Of a stretch of 64,000 nucleotides of DNA, positions 42,960 through 52,103 are shown piece by piece. The position numbers and the translations under genes were made by a program. Location: contig NZ_AP014545.1 in assembly GCF_016592435.1 (NCBI RefSeq), forward strand, positions 1,930,693 through 1,994,692, written 5' to 3'. This DNA is from Amphritea japonica ATCC BAA-1530 (lineage in GTDB: Bacteria; Pseudomonadota; Gammaproteobacteria; Pseudomonadales; Balneatricaceae). The notes under the pieces were generated by a model that was not told where the DNA came from, searched no databases, and saw only the letters and a program-made list of their open reading frames with translations. Position 1 is the first letter of the stretch. The number at the start of each line of letters is the position of its first letter.

Positions 42960-43186
42960 TTCACGCTATCCAACTAAATCACAATCAACCTATATATAAA
43001 CAAATTTTATAAATAGTTTAAATCATTAAATTTGCTAAATAATACAACCTATAAGAGACTAAACCTATTCGCAAAACAGGTATCCGGTGTTCCGGGAACG
43101 GAATTGTCCCAGCCGGATGCCAACTATAAAGCGTTTAAAAAAGTGCAGGTCTAAGATAACAAAACCAAAAAAGCGGAGTTACACCG
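42960..43186. promoter_or_regulatory. Divergent control region, LysR gene and CoA-transferase genes
   Basis: The 227 bases hold two AT-rich stretches and a nested palindromic element: ATCCGG (43082-43087) and CCGGAT (43113-43118) flank GTTCC-G-GGAAC (43089-43099). GGAG stands before the subunit A ATG. The palindrome could be a regulator site or a leader hairpin. Confidence 0.45.
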
Positions 43187-43888
43187 ATGTCAGGTTTCAA
43201 TAAAGTTGTAAACAGCTATGAAGAAGCGATGGAGGGCCTTGAAGATGGCATGACAGTCATCGCCGGGGGTTTCGGCCTTTGTGGTATTCCAGAAAACTTG
43301 ATCGCACAGATCAAGACTATGGGCACCAAGGAGCTAACCTTTGTCTCTAATAACTGCGGTGTCGATGGCTTTGGTCTGGGCATCCTGCTTGAAGATCGTC
43401 AGGTCAAAAAGATGATCTCTTCCTACGTCGGTGAAAACGCACTGTTTGAAAAACAGTTGTTAGCAGGTGAGCTAGAGGTTGAACTTACACCTCAGGGCAC
43501 TCTGGCTGAGAAAATGCGTGCGGGTGGTGCAGGTATTCCAGCATTTTATACAGCTACTGGCTACGGCACTCCCGTCGGCGATGGCAAAGAAGTTCGTGAA
43601 TTCAGTGGTCGCAAGTACATTATGGAAGAGTCCATCACCGGAGACTTTGCCATTGTAAAAGGCTGGAAGGCTGATACTTACGGCAACGTGGTTTACCGTG
43701 ATACCGCACAAAACTTCAACCCAATGGCAGCAACAGCTGGCAAGATTACGGTGGTAGAAGTGGAAGAAATTGTCGAGCCTGGTGAATTGAACCCAGCCGA
43801 AATTCACACACCTGGCATCTATGTCAATCGTGTGATTAAAGGCAGTTTCGAAAAACGTATTGAGCAGCGCACTGTGCGTCAGGGCTGA
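43187..43888 (+). CDS. scoA: 3-oxoacid CoA-transferase subunit A
   Basis: With subunit B it moves CoA between succinyl-CoA (or acetyl-CoA) and acetoacetate or another 3-oxoacid. The 233-residue protein has [19 protein letters not shown] near residue 25, [26 protein letters not shown] and [12 protein letters not shown], the pattern of the A subunits. The two genes are 73 bases apart and clearly form one unit. The exact acid is not decided by sequence. Confidence 0.93.
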   Translation: MSGFNKVVNSYEEAMEGLEDGMTVIAGGFGLCGIPENLIAQIKTMGTKELTFVSNNCGVDGFGLGILLEDRQVKKMISSYVGENALFEKQLLAGELEVELTPQGTLAEKMRAGGAGIPAFYTATGYGTPVGDGKEVREFSGRKYIMEESITGDFAIVKGWKADTYGNVVYRDTAQNFNPMAATAGKITVVEVEEIVEPGELNPAEIHTPGIYVNRVIKGSFEKRIEQRTVRQG

Positions 43889-43961
43889 TACGACACTCCG
43901 GTAAACATATTTAATTTCGGATAGCGGCAGAATTGCGCTATCAGGAAGAAGAGGAAAGACA

Positions 43962-44621
43962 ATGGCACTCTCACGTGAACAGATAGCACAGCGTATTGCC
44001 CGCGAATTACAAGACGGTTTTTACGTTAACCTGGGTATTGGTATCCCAACGTTGGTGGCTAACTATATTCCGGATGGAATAGAAGTAATGCTGCAATCAG
44101 AAAACGGCTTACTCGGAATGGGTCCCTTCCCTACCGAAGATGAAATCGATGCGGATATGATTAACGCGGGTAAGCAAACCGTTACCGCAGCCACTGGCGC
44201 ATCAATATTCTCATCTGCTGAATCTTTTGCAATGATTCGTGGCGGCCATGTAGACCTGACCGTACTAGGTGCATTTGAAGTCGATGTAAACGGCAACATC
44301 GCTTCCTGGATGATTCCCGGCAAACTAATCAAAGGCATGGGCGGCGCAATGGATCTGGTAGCCGGTGCTGATAACATCATCGTCACCATGACCCACGCAT
44401 CCAAGCATGGCGAATCTAAACTTCTGACAGAGTGCTCACTGCCGCTGACAGGTTCCGGTTGTATCAAGAAGGTACTCACCGATCTCGCCTATATGGAAAT
44501 TAAAGATGGCGCGTTCCATCTGAAAGAGCGTGCTCCTGGCGTTTCAGTTGAAGAGATCGTATCGAAGACTGAAGGCAAGCTGGTAGTACCCGATAACGTT
44601 CCAGAGATGGTCTTCTCTTAA
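43962..44621 (+). CDS. scoB: 3-oxoacid CoA-transferase subunit B
   Basis: Catalytic subunit: the glutamate in SENGLLGMGP, near residue 47, forms the CoA thioester. The 219-residue protein also has NLGIGIPTLVANY and GGHVDLTVLGAFEVD. The stop is followed three bases later by dispersed repeat copy 5 and then a strong terminator. AGGAAAGAC lies before the ATG. Confidence 0.94.
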   Translation: MALSREQIAQRIARELQDGFYVNLGIGIPTLVANYIPDGIEVMLQSENGLLGMGPFPTEDEIDADMINAGKQTVTAATGASIFSSAESFAMIRGGHVDLTVLGAFEVDVNGNIASWMIPGKLIKGMGGAMDLVAGADNIIVTMTHASKHGESKLLTECSLPLTGSGCIKKVLTDLAYMEIKDGAFHLKERAPGVSVEEIVSKTEGKLVVPDNVPEMVFS

Positions 44622-44623
44622 AG

Positions 44624-44668
44624 GCAGTAGCTAGTTGTTAGCGGCTAGAAAAAGCCGCCCGGTAGTGA
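44624..44668. repeat. Dispersed palindromic repeat, copy 5
   Basis: GCAGTAGCTAGTTGTTAGC, then GCGGCTAGAAAAAGCCGC as a hairpin. GCAGTAGCTAG is shared with copy 2 at 27615, and AGCTAGTTGTTA with its middle. It lies directly after scoB. Confidence 0.6.
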
Positions 44669-44705
44669 TCAACAGACTATCGTGCTAATAACAACGGTTC
44701 GACAG

Positions 44706-44739
44706 AAAAGGCTGATGCTTGATGCATCGGCCTTTTTTA
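44706..44739 (+). terminator. Terminator after the CoA-transferase genes
   Basis: AAAAGGCTGATGC (44706-44718) pairs with GCATCGGCCTTTT (44723-44735) with one G-U pair, followed by T. Confidence 0.9.
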
Positions 44740-45023
44740 TTTGAAGATTGGTCTCAGCCTGCTTCAAGCTGACCTTTAAACGCTACAGAGTCATAGCAAG
44801 CTGAATTAGTCTGACACTTGAGTTTCGCCCCCCCCATGGTCATTCCTCCTGCAAATACTGCCCGGTACCCTTAGATAATCGTTATAAAACAACCCCAAAC
44901 CCACCATTCAACTATCTGCATCAAAGGTTTACGACTAAATAGTGACTTTACGCATAGATCCTAGAATCATGATGAAATAGAATGTAAAGCTTGAATAAAC
45001 TCTCCAGCATTAGGGCTTACCAG
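44740..45023. other. Intergenic region before the binding-protein gene
   Basis: About 280 bases, with no gene, repeat or convincing promoter I can support. Only a run of seven or more C near 44830 stands out. Confidence 0.4.
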
Positions 45024-46178
45024 ATGTATCGTGGTCTATCCGTAGGTGTGGTGTACGTACTTCTGTTGCTTTTAGCGGGTTGCTCCTCTCCTCCGAATGA
45101 TCCTGTAAAAATTGGTGTCGTACTGCCTTTATCCGGCCCCTTCCAGATTTATGGAGAGCAGGGACTTAAAGGTGCGATGCTTGCTGTAGACCAGATTAAC
45201 GCCTCTGGTGGCGTTCTGGGCCGCCCCCTGGAACTTATTGTTCGAGACAACCAAACTAACCCCACGCTAGCCGTTCAGCACTCTCGAGAACTGATTCAGG
45301 CAGACAATGTTTTTGCGCTAATGGGCCCCGTTAGCAGCGCTGCCCGCTTCGCCATGAGCGAAGTTGCAGAACAGCATAAAACCCCTTTACTCTATGGCAT
45401 CGATTATGAGGGTCACCATTACAACCGTTATCTGATTAACTACAGTATTGTACCTGAGCACTATATCTGGCCGGTCGTCCCGTACTTAGTTAAAAACTCC
45501 GGCAAAAAATACTTTATTTTTGGCTACGATTATATCTGGCCCCATAACATGGCTGAAGAAATCAGCAGGCAGGTCGGCATACATGGTGGAGAGATCAAAG
45601 GCGTCGAATTTACTCCCTTCGATGTCACCGACTACACCCCGGTTTTCACTCGGATAAAAGCATCCGGCGCTGATAATCTCATGCTAATTCTGCCGGGAAA
45701 AGATGGGTTTAATTTTTTAAACCAGATGGCGGCCTTTGATTTTGAACGGGACATAAAAACAGTAGCTTTTGCGGCTGATGAAACTTATTTAAGCCAGGTT
45801 GAGCCTGAAGCATTGGAAGGCGTGATGACCGCGCTACATTTTTTTAGCAGTTGGTCAAATCCGGTATTTGATAAATTTGTAAAAGAGTACGGGATAAAAT
45901 TTGGTAAAGACAAGCCGGTCACCTACGCAAGCAAGTCTCACTACGACCTCGTATACTTTCTAGAATCAGCGATTAAAAAAGCTGGAACTATTGAGCAGGA
46001 AAAAGTTGTCGATGCTTTTGAAGACCTTACTTTATATGCAAATGAAGCAGAAGTAAGGCTCAGACCTGATCATCATTTTGACCTGCCAATGTTTCTGGCT
46101 AAGTTCTCTGTCGGGGAGCTGAATGTTATCGAAACGCTGAATACTGTAAGCCCTAAAGACCAGCGACATAAACGATAG
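45024..46178 (+). CDS. Periplasmic-binding lipoprotein, branched-chain amino acid / amide type
   Basis: The 384-residue protein begins with a lipoprotein signal (hydrophobic segment ending LLAGC, Cys20) and a two-lobed type I periplasmic-binding fold: VKIGVVLPLSGPFQIYGEQ, AVDQINASGGVLGRPLEL, ALMGPVSSAARFAMSEVAE. The ATG at 45024 gives a proper lipobox; a TTG 33 bases earlier would not. No permease or ATPase gene lies near. One base after the stop comes a diguanylate cyclase gene, so it may be the sensor partner rather than a transporter subunit. Confidence 0.9.
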   Translation: MYRGLSVGVVYVLLLLLAGCSSPPNDPVKIGVVLPLSGPFQIYGEQGLKGAMLAVDQINASGGVLGRPLELIVRDNQTNPTLAVQHSRELIQADNVFALMGPVSSAARFAMSEVAEQHKTPLLYGIDYEGHHYNRYLINYSIVPEHYIWPVVPYLVKNSGKKYFIFGYDYIWPHNMAEEISRQVGIHGGEIKGVEFTPFDVTDYTPVFTRIKASGADNLMLILPGKDGFNFLNQMAAFDFERDIKTVAFAADETYLSQVEPEALEGVMTALHFFSSWSNPVFDKFVKEYGIKFGKDKPVTYASKSHYDLVYFLESAIKKAGTIEQEKVVDAFEDLTLYANEAEVRLRPDHHFDLPMFLAKFSVGELNVIETLNTVSPKDQRHKR

Positions 46179-46179
46179 A

Positions 46180-48009
46180 ATGCACTCTATACGCAGCAAA
46201 GTTTTTCTATGGCTCTTGCCATTGATATTAACGACGCTCTTTCTGGCAAAGAGTTACTATGATGTGCGAGAAGCACAGGCAACCAGCACCGTACAACAAC
46301 TAGCATTGATGACAGCAACGTTGGGGGCCAGAGAGTTAGAGCATTTTTTTCACCTGCGTGAACAAGAATTTGAATTGCTCAGCTCTGCCATTAACTTGTG
46401 TGATAAAGAGAGCCACCCTTTTGAGGAAACTGTAACATCGGCCCTACGTTTAACTTCGGGGCTTTCCGCTATTATCAGTTCAGGCCCGGACGGGCTAGTC
46501 ACCCATGTTCAACTCTCATCAAACCATAGTAATCGTCACGTCCTGCAAAAGAATATCAAAGGTCAGTACATTCTCCCTGAAGCTGAGTTAGATGATCTGT
46601 TTCATCGCTATCAAACATGGACCGCAAAACAAAGTACATACACAAACCAGCAAGTAGCACTACTGACAGATGAAGCAGAACTAAAAGCCCGTGGCGAGAA
46701 TAATTCGGAAAGATATCGACACGTTCAGCGAAAGCTCCTGGATGTTCGGGAGCGACTCAAGTCACCCTATACTCAGGTAATTCTGGGCGGGGCCAGTCAA
46801 GCCGTCAGTCTAGGCCTGCCTTTTAATATGGATACTTATATTTTTTCCCGACCCATACTCAATTGCGACTCTGGCAACCTTGAGGGTTACTATTCTGCCT
46901 TCATGGACCGCACCTTATTAGAAGACTTCGTATACAGTTTGAAGGAAGAGCTTCTCAGTAACGGTATAGTTTTATCTGAAATTGCACTCATCAATGAGCG
47001 TTCGGGGGAGTTCCTCACTCAGAGCAGCACGCTGAATCCCGAACTATTAAAAACATTAACCCCTGAGCTTTCAGATAGCGTAAATGTCAGGCAAGACATA
47101 GAAGGTATTGCGCTTCGTTTACCGATAGAAACATCACGCACCCTGATAACTAAAACCCATGATCACATCAACAATCGTTTGCATAACCCGGAAGAACTGG
47201 CTAAGAGTGACCCTAAAAGCGGAATAAGCCTGCTCATGTATATTCCCGCAGCAGAGCTCCAGCGCCGGTGCGATCAAATCCTTGCTGAAGTCGTTATTTG
47301 GGCCTCTGTTATCGCCCTGGTATTTACATTATTGATCTTCCTGTTAGCACAAAGCATTGCCGGCCCTATTATTCACTTAACAGAACAAGCGGAATCTTTA
47401 GCCCGGGGGCAACATCGTCATAAGAGCGTCAAATCCCGTAACGATGAAATAGGCAGGCTATTGCATACGTTCGAGAATATGGCCGCTACGATTAAAACAA
47501 AAGAGAATGATTTATTCGAGCAAGCTACACACGATACGTTAACAGGCTGCGCTAACAGAAGAGCATTATTTACATATGCAGCAGAAGAGAAACGACTCGC
47601 AGAACAATCAGGAGGCAGTCTTTTTGTCTTCATGCTGGATCTGGACCATTTCAAGAATGTAAACGACTTATATGGCCATAAAACTGGCGACTACGTCTTG
47701 CTCGAGTTCGCCCAGACGGTGAGAAAACTCCTCAGAACAGAAGATAAATTTTGCCGCATAGGTGGAGAAGAATTTTCTCTATTAATAGCTGAAACAGATC
47801 TTAGCAGTGCTCGAATAATTGCTGAGAGAATAAGACAACGCGTGGAAGATTTGATTCTTACCGATCCACAGAATAACGAGTTTAAAATAACGGTGAGTAT
47901 TGGTTTATCTGAATGGTTACCTACAGAAAGCTTTGACCAAGCCCTTCTACATTCTGATGAAAGATTGTATACAGCAAAAAGAGCCGGCCGAAACAGAGTG
48001 ATAAGCTAG
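46180..48009 (+). CDS. Membrane diguanylate cyclase with periplasmic sensor and HAMP
   Basis: Makes c-di-GMP from GTP. The 609-residue protein has a first helix near residues 8-23, a periplasmic domain of about 350 residues, a second helix near 370-390, a HAMP region near 390-445, and a GGDEF domain with GGEEF at 528-532, the active form. DHFKNVNDLYGHKTGDY precedes it. It starts one base after the upstream binding-protein gene, so the two are coupled. The inference is that the lipoprotein's ligand controls c-di-GMP output. Confidence 0.92.
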   Translation: MHSIRSKVFLWLLPLILTTLFLAKSYYDVREAQATSTVQQLALMTATLGARELEHFFHLREQEFELLSSAINLCDKESHPFEETVTSALRLTSGLSAIISSGPDGLVTHVQLSSNHSNRHVLQKNIKGQYILPEAELDDLFHRYQTWTAKQSTYTNQQVALLTDEAELKARGENNSERYRHVQRKLLDVRERLKSPYTQVILGGASQAVSLGLPFNMDTYIFSRPILNCDSGNLEGYYSAFMDRTLLEDFVYSLKEELLSNGIVLSEIALINERSGEFLTQSSTLNPELLKTLTPELSDSVNVRQDIEGIALRLPIETSRTLITKTHDHINNRLHNPEELAKSDPKSGISLLMYIPAAELQRRCDQILAEVVIWASVIALVFTLLIFLLAQSIAGPIIHLTEQAESLARGQHRHKSVKSRNDEIGRLLHTFENMAATIKTKENDLFEQATHDTLTGCANRRALFTYAAEEKRLAEQSGGSLFVFMLDLDHFKNVNDLYGHKTGDYVLLEFAQTVRKLLRTEDKFCRIGGEEFSLLIAETDLSSARIIAERIRQRVEDLILTDPQNNEFKITVSIGLSEWLPTESFDQALLHSDERLYTAKRAGRNRVIS

Positions 48010-48185
48010 AGTATCAGAACAGGATAGCCCTTTTTTTGACATTAAATGTATAGCGTTCCCTGTTACCTCTTTTATTTCTGTGAGTTGAAATTACTACTTA
48101 ATCACCCATAAAAAAAGCTACTGCAGTAAACATTAGCCTTTCAATTTTGACCATAGACAGAAGCTGAAATCGCCGCCTCAGCACT

Positions 48186-48515
48186 CTACTCAGGAGGCGG
48201 AAGTTGATAAAACTCATTGTTCATATACGCCGTCACATCAGCAACGTCCTCTGGGAACCAACCTACGTCGAGATTAGTATTACAGCCTTCAACCATCGCC
48301 TCGAGTTTGGCATAAGTAGTCACCTTGCGGTCACTTCGGGTAAAGAAATCAGTGTCATGGCAGGTTTCGCAGTCGATATCGGTACGATGCTCACCCTGGT
48401 AAGTCCGCTCAATTTGCACTTCATCGTACAGTTCTTTGCCCGTATCCGGGTCGGCAGCCAATACCGGCCCAGAGGCTAAACAGAATGCAGTCGCAGCAAG
48501 TAGAATTTTTTTCAT
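48186..48515 (-). CDS. Small periplasmic monohaem cytochrome c
   Basis: The 109-residue protein has a signal peptide (cleaved near Ala20-Ala21) and one CETCH haem-binding motif at residues 49-53. The C-terminal CNTNLDVGWFPEDVADV segment resembles the small Rhodobacter-like SHP family or soluble cytochrome c. GGAGG just before the ATG at 48515 decides the start. It is followed by dsbD on the same strand, 90 bases upstream. The electron partner is unknown. Confidence 0.9.
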   Translation of the reverse strand: MKKILLAATAFCLASGPVLAADPDTGKELYDEVQIERTYQGEHRTDIDCETCHDTDFFTRSDRKVTTYAKLEAMVEGCNTNLDVGWFPEDVADVTAYMNNEFYQLPPPE

Positions 48516-48604
48516 AGAGTCCTCCATAGACTTTTTATTATATTGAGGGAGGCATTTATGATCTGCTTCGCTGTGCTGTTATTAACTCAGCACAACACTC
48601 CCTA

Positions 48605-50473
48605 TCAATTCAGTACAGCAATATGGTTTACAAATACCTGAGGGTCTATGACCCCGATCAGTGTCATACCTGGCTGTAACTCGCCCGCCCTGTCATAAAA
48701 GATCAGCGCAGGTGGACCTATAACACTGTAAAGGCGATTTAACTCTTTAGCCGCCTCATCATTAGCTGTCACATCGACCTTAATACGTGAAAACCCACTC
48801 AGTCCTGCCTGTACTCTGCTATCGGCAAAGGTGACATAATCTAATTCAACACAGGAAATACACCAGTCAGCATAGAAATCCAACATTACCGGCTGTTGTT
48901 TAGACTTCGCTTCGTCGAGTAATTGATCCAGTTGTTGTTTACTGGTCACCCTGGCAAAGACCATCTCAGAAGAAGCCTGAAGCTGACCACCAGCGATACC
49001 GTTCAATGGCTTTAACAGACTCTTTCCGCCCGTCAAACCACCGATAAACAGAATGCCGCCATATAGCAGCAATACAACGCCTATCCCTTTCCAGAAATAG
49101 CTCCAACCAGCGGCTTTATCTTTTAAACGGTCCAGCGCTTTCATATGCACAGCGGCCACCAGCAGGATAACGGCGTAAAGCAGCAAAGCGATATTATCGG
49201 CAATGACCCTATCCAGCATCCACACAGCCAGTAACAGCAACATCACACCGAAGCCCGCTTTAACACTTTCCATCCAGGCACCGGCTTTAGGTAACAACTT
49301 ACCCGCTGAAGCACCAATCACCAGTAACGGTACTCCCATACCGACACTCAGGCTGAACAAGGCTGCTCCACCTAATAGTGGATCACCACTCTGACCAATA
49401 TAAATAAGAGCGCCAGCCAAGGGAGCGGCCATACAGGGCCCCACAATCAAAGCCGACAAGAACCCCATTACCGCGACACCCATTACCGTGCCGCCTTTCT
49501 GACTACTGCTCAGATTGTTTAATCGATTCTGCAAAGCGGAGGGTAGCTGAAGCTCATAGAAGCCGAACATCGATAACGACAGTAAAACGAAAATAAAGCT
49601 GAAGAAACTGATAATCCAAACATTCTGAAACGCTGCCTGTAAGTTCTCACCAAACAACCCGGCAATCACACCTGCAACGGTATAGGTTACCGAAACCGCT
49701 AATACGTAGACCAGCGACAACATAAAACCGTGAGCGGCGGTGGTTTTATGCCCGTGACCCGCAATGATACTAGAGAGAATCGGAATCATCGGGAACACAC
49801 AAGGCGTTAGCGCCAATGCGAGACCGGCAACAAAGAAAGCACCAAGCGTAAGAAACAGACTACTGCCGGAAATAAGTGCCGCAAATCTGTCTTGCTCACT
49901 GAGTTGAATAGAAGCAGGCTGACTGAATTGTGCCGGTATTACCCCAGAAGCATTCTCACTGGTCGCTGTCGTACTGGCGGGCTGAGTTTGAAGCGGTATC
50001 TGACTCAGGCTGATCGTCTTAGTTACCGGGGGATAGCAGATCCCCCCTTCCCAGCAACCCTGATAATTAATGGTAACCACTGAGTCTGCCGGCTGGCCGG
50101 TGGTACTTGAGAGTGCAACATTAACAACAGCCTGATTATGGAAAACCCAGACCTGACCAAATAGGGGATCTTGTTTCTCAGTCGCTGGAGAATAATCGCG
50201 ACTCAGCTCTCTGATTTCTGGCCCGTAATTTAACTCAATTTTGTCCCGATACAGATAATAGTCATCCGGAATCGTCCAGATCAGTTTGAGGCTACCGTCA
50301 TTCTGTTCAGTATCAAAGACAAACGCCTTCTCAACCGGAAGAGGCCCCTCCTGAGAAGAAAAAGGATTAGCGTTATCAAACAGCCCCGCCCGTACGGGCA
50401 GGCTGAACTGCAGCAGTGCTAACATCAACACTGCTATCATAGGAACTGTTAGACGATGAAAAACTTCAGGCAC
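48605..50473 (-). CDS. dsbD: Thiol:disulfide interchange protein DsbD
   Basis: Carries electrons from cytoplasmic thioredoxin across the inner membrane to periplasmic disulfide isomerases and cytochrome c maturation. The 622-residue protein has a signal peptide, an alpha domain with YQGCWEGGICYPP near residues 134-146, an eight-helix middle with FFVAGLALALTPCVFPM, and a C-terminal thioredoxin-like gamma domain with WCISC. All the cysteines are in place. Beside a cytochrome c gene on the same strand. Confidence 0.96.
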   Translation of the reverse strand: MPEVFHRLTVPMIAVLMLALLQFSLPVRAGLFDNANPFSSQEGPLPVEKAFVFDTEQNDGSLKLIWTIPDDYYLYRDKIELNYGPEIRELSRDYSPATEKQDPLFGQVWVFHNQAVVNVALSSTTGQPADSVVTINYQGCWEGGICYPPVTKTISLSQIPLQTQPASTTATSENASGVIPAQFSQPASIQLSEQDRFAALISGSSLFLTLGAFFVAGLALALTPCVFPMIPILSSIIAGHGHKTTAAHGFMLSLVYVLAVSVTYTVAGVIAGLFGENLQAAFQNVWIISFFSFIFVLLSLSMFGFYELQLPSALQNRLNNLSSSQKGGTVMGVAVMGFLSALIVGPCMAAPLAGALIYIGQSGDPLLGGAALFSLSVGMGVPLLVIGASAGKLLPKAGAWMESVKAGFGVMLLLLAVWMLDRVIADNIALLLYAVILLVAAVHMKALDRLKDKAAGWSYFWKGIGVVLLLYGGILFIGGLTGGKSLLKPLNGIAGGQLQASSEMVFARVTSKQQLDQLLDEAKSKQQPVMLDFYADWCISCVELDYVTFADSRVQAGLSGFSRIKVDVTANDEAAKELNRLYSVIGPPALIFYDRAGELQPGMTLIGVIDPQVFVNHIAVLN

Positions 50474-50749
50474 GGTAACCCCTTAAATTATAAGCAATAT
50501 CAGACAGTTTTATGGACAGCAATCTATCAAAGGAGTTCGATAAACGGTACGAAAAACGATCAAACAAACTTATTTATATATCTTAATAACCTTAAGTAAT
50601 ATAAAAGATCAATAGCTTTAAGACGATTGTATCATCTGATCACTTAGCTCAGCACTTAAACCTTTCCGCTTAATATGTTACAAAGTACCTCCTTTACGAA
50701 AGCGCTAACGGGTGTACAGAGTAAAGGCTGTGCACTTTAGGAAATTGAG
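50474..50749. promoter_or_regulatory. Divergent control region, dsbD and DAHP synthase
   Basis: About 276 AT-rich bases. No clear operator, such as a TyrR-type TGTAAA-N6-TTTACA box, was seen. Confidence 0.35.
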
Positions 50750-51817
50750 ATGTCTGATAACCGAGTCGAAAACCTCAATATTGAGAGTAATACGGTTCTG
50801 GTCACACCTGACCAGCTAAAAACTAAGCTTCCCCTGTCTGAATCTGCAACAGCTACTGTTATGGAAGGCCGCCAGGTAATAAAGAACATCCTTAAGGGTG
50901 AAGATAAGCGTTTGTTTGTTGTGGTGGGCCCCTGCTCTATCCATGACACCAAAGCGGCAATCGAATATGGCCAGAAGCTAAAACAGCTTGCTGCGCAAGT
51001 ACAAGACACTCTCTATCTGGTTATGCGCGTCTATTTTGAGAAGCCTCGCACCACTGTTGGCTGGAAAGGCTTGATCAACGATCCACATATGAATGACTCA
51101 TTTGAGATCGAAGAGGGTCTGCACATAGGCCGTGAGCTGCTGATTCAACTATCAGAAGCCGGGTTACCTCTTGCGACTGAAGCATTGGATCCAATCTCAC
51201 CGCAATACCTGCAAGACCTGATCTCCTGGTCCGCAATTGGCGCCCGTACCACTGAATCTCAGACGCACCGGGAGATGTCCAGCGGACTGTCTGGCGCTGT
51301 CGGCTTCAAAAATGGTACTGACGGCGGCCTGACCGTTGCGATCAATGCTTTGGAATCTGTTTCTCACCCGCACAATTTTCTCGGTATTAACGAAGAAGGC
51401 CAGTGTTCCATCGTCCGCACTAAAGGTAATAAGTACGGCCATGTTGTTCTTCGTGGTGGTAATGGCAAACCAAACTATGACTCTGTGAATGTCGCCGTTT
51501 GTGAGCAAACACTTGATAAGGCAGGCCTGAAGAAGAACGTAATGATCGACTGCAGCCATGCTAACTCTAATAAAGATCCAGCACTGCAGCCTCTGGTAAT
51601 GGAAAATGTCACCAACCAGATTATTGACGGAAATAAATCAATCATCGGACTCATGGTTGAGTCTAACCTGGGCTGGGGTAACCAGAAGATGACTGCAGAT
51701 CCTTCAGACCTTCAATATGGCGTATCAATCACTGATGCCTGCATTGACTGGGATACAACTGAGAAAACACTGCTGGATATGCATAATAAACTGAAAGTAG
51801 TTCTCCCAACTCGCTAG
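50750..51817 (+). CDS. 3-deoxy-7-phosphoheptulonate (DAHP) synthase, type I
   Basis: Condenses erythrose-4-phosphate and phosphoenolpyruvate, the first step of aromatic amino acid synthesis. The 355-residue protein has VVVGPCSIHD, RVYFEKPRTTVGWKGLINDP, WSAIGARTTESQ and IDCSHANSNKDP, as in AroF/AroG/AroH. The feedback amino acid cannot be told from these motifs, so no symbol is given. A terminator follows the gene. Confidence 0.95.
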   Translation: MSDNRVENLNIESNTVLVTPDQLKTKLPLSESATATVMEGRQVIKNILKGEDKRLFVVVGPCSIHDTKAAIEYGQKLKQLAAQVQDTLYLVMRVYFEKPRTTVGWKGLINDPHMNDSFEIEEGLHIGRELLIQLSEAGLPLATEALDPISPQYLQDLISWSAIGARTTESQTHREMSSGLSGAVGFKNGTDGGLTVAINALESVSHPHNFLGINEEGQCSIVRTKGNKYGHVVLRGGNGKPNYDSVNVAVCEQTLDKAGLKKNVMIDCSHANSNKDPALQPLVMENVTNQIIDGNKSIIGLMVESNLGWGNQKMTADPSDLQYGVSITDACIDWDTTEKTLLDMHNKLKVVLPTR

Positions 51818-51831
51818 TTCAACTAAGCGTT

Positions 51832-51861
51832 AAAAAAAGAGACCTTCGGGTCTCTTTTTTA
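51832..51861 (+). terminator. Terminator after DAHP synthase
   Basis: AAAGAGACC, loop TTCG (51845-51848), GGTCTCTTT, then T: a perfect stem with a tetraloop. Confidence 0.95.
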
Positions 51862-52103
51862 TTGCCACAAGCGATAAAACGCTAAATTCTATGCTGCACT
51901 GCGGTAATAAAACTACAGCAACACTATCATTTAGTCGATACTTCCCAACTGAGTCGGCCTTACTACTTCAGTATTGGTAATTTTTTAACGTATAATGCCC
52001 CGCGGAATAAAAAATTAAAAAGGCTTACGCAAAGATGTAACGGACAGCCACAAGCTGCCCTGTTAAGCCTCTGGCTTATCTGCCAAAAATACAAGGGGAT
52101 AAA

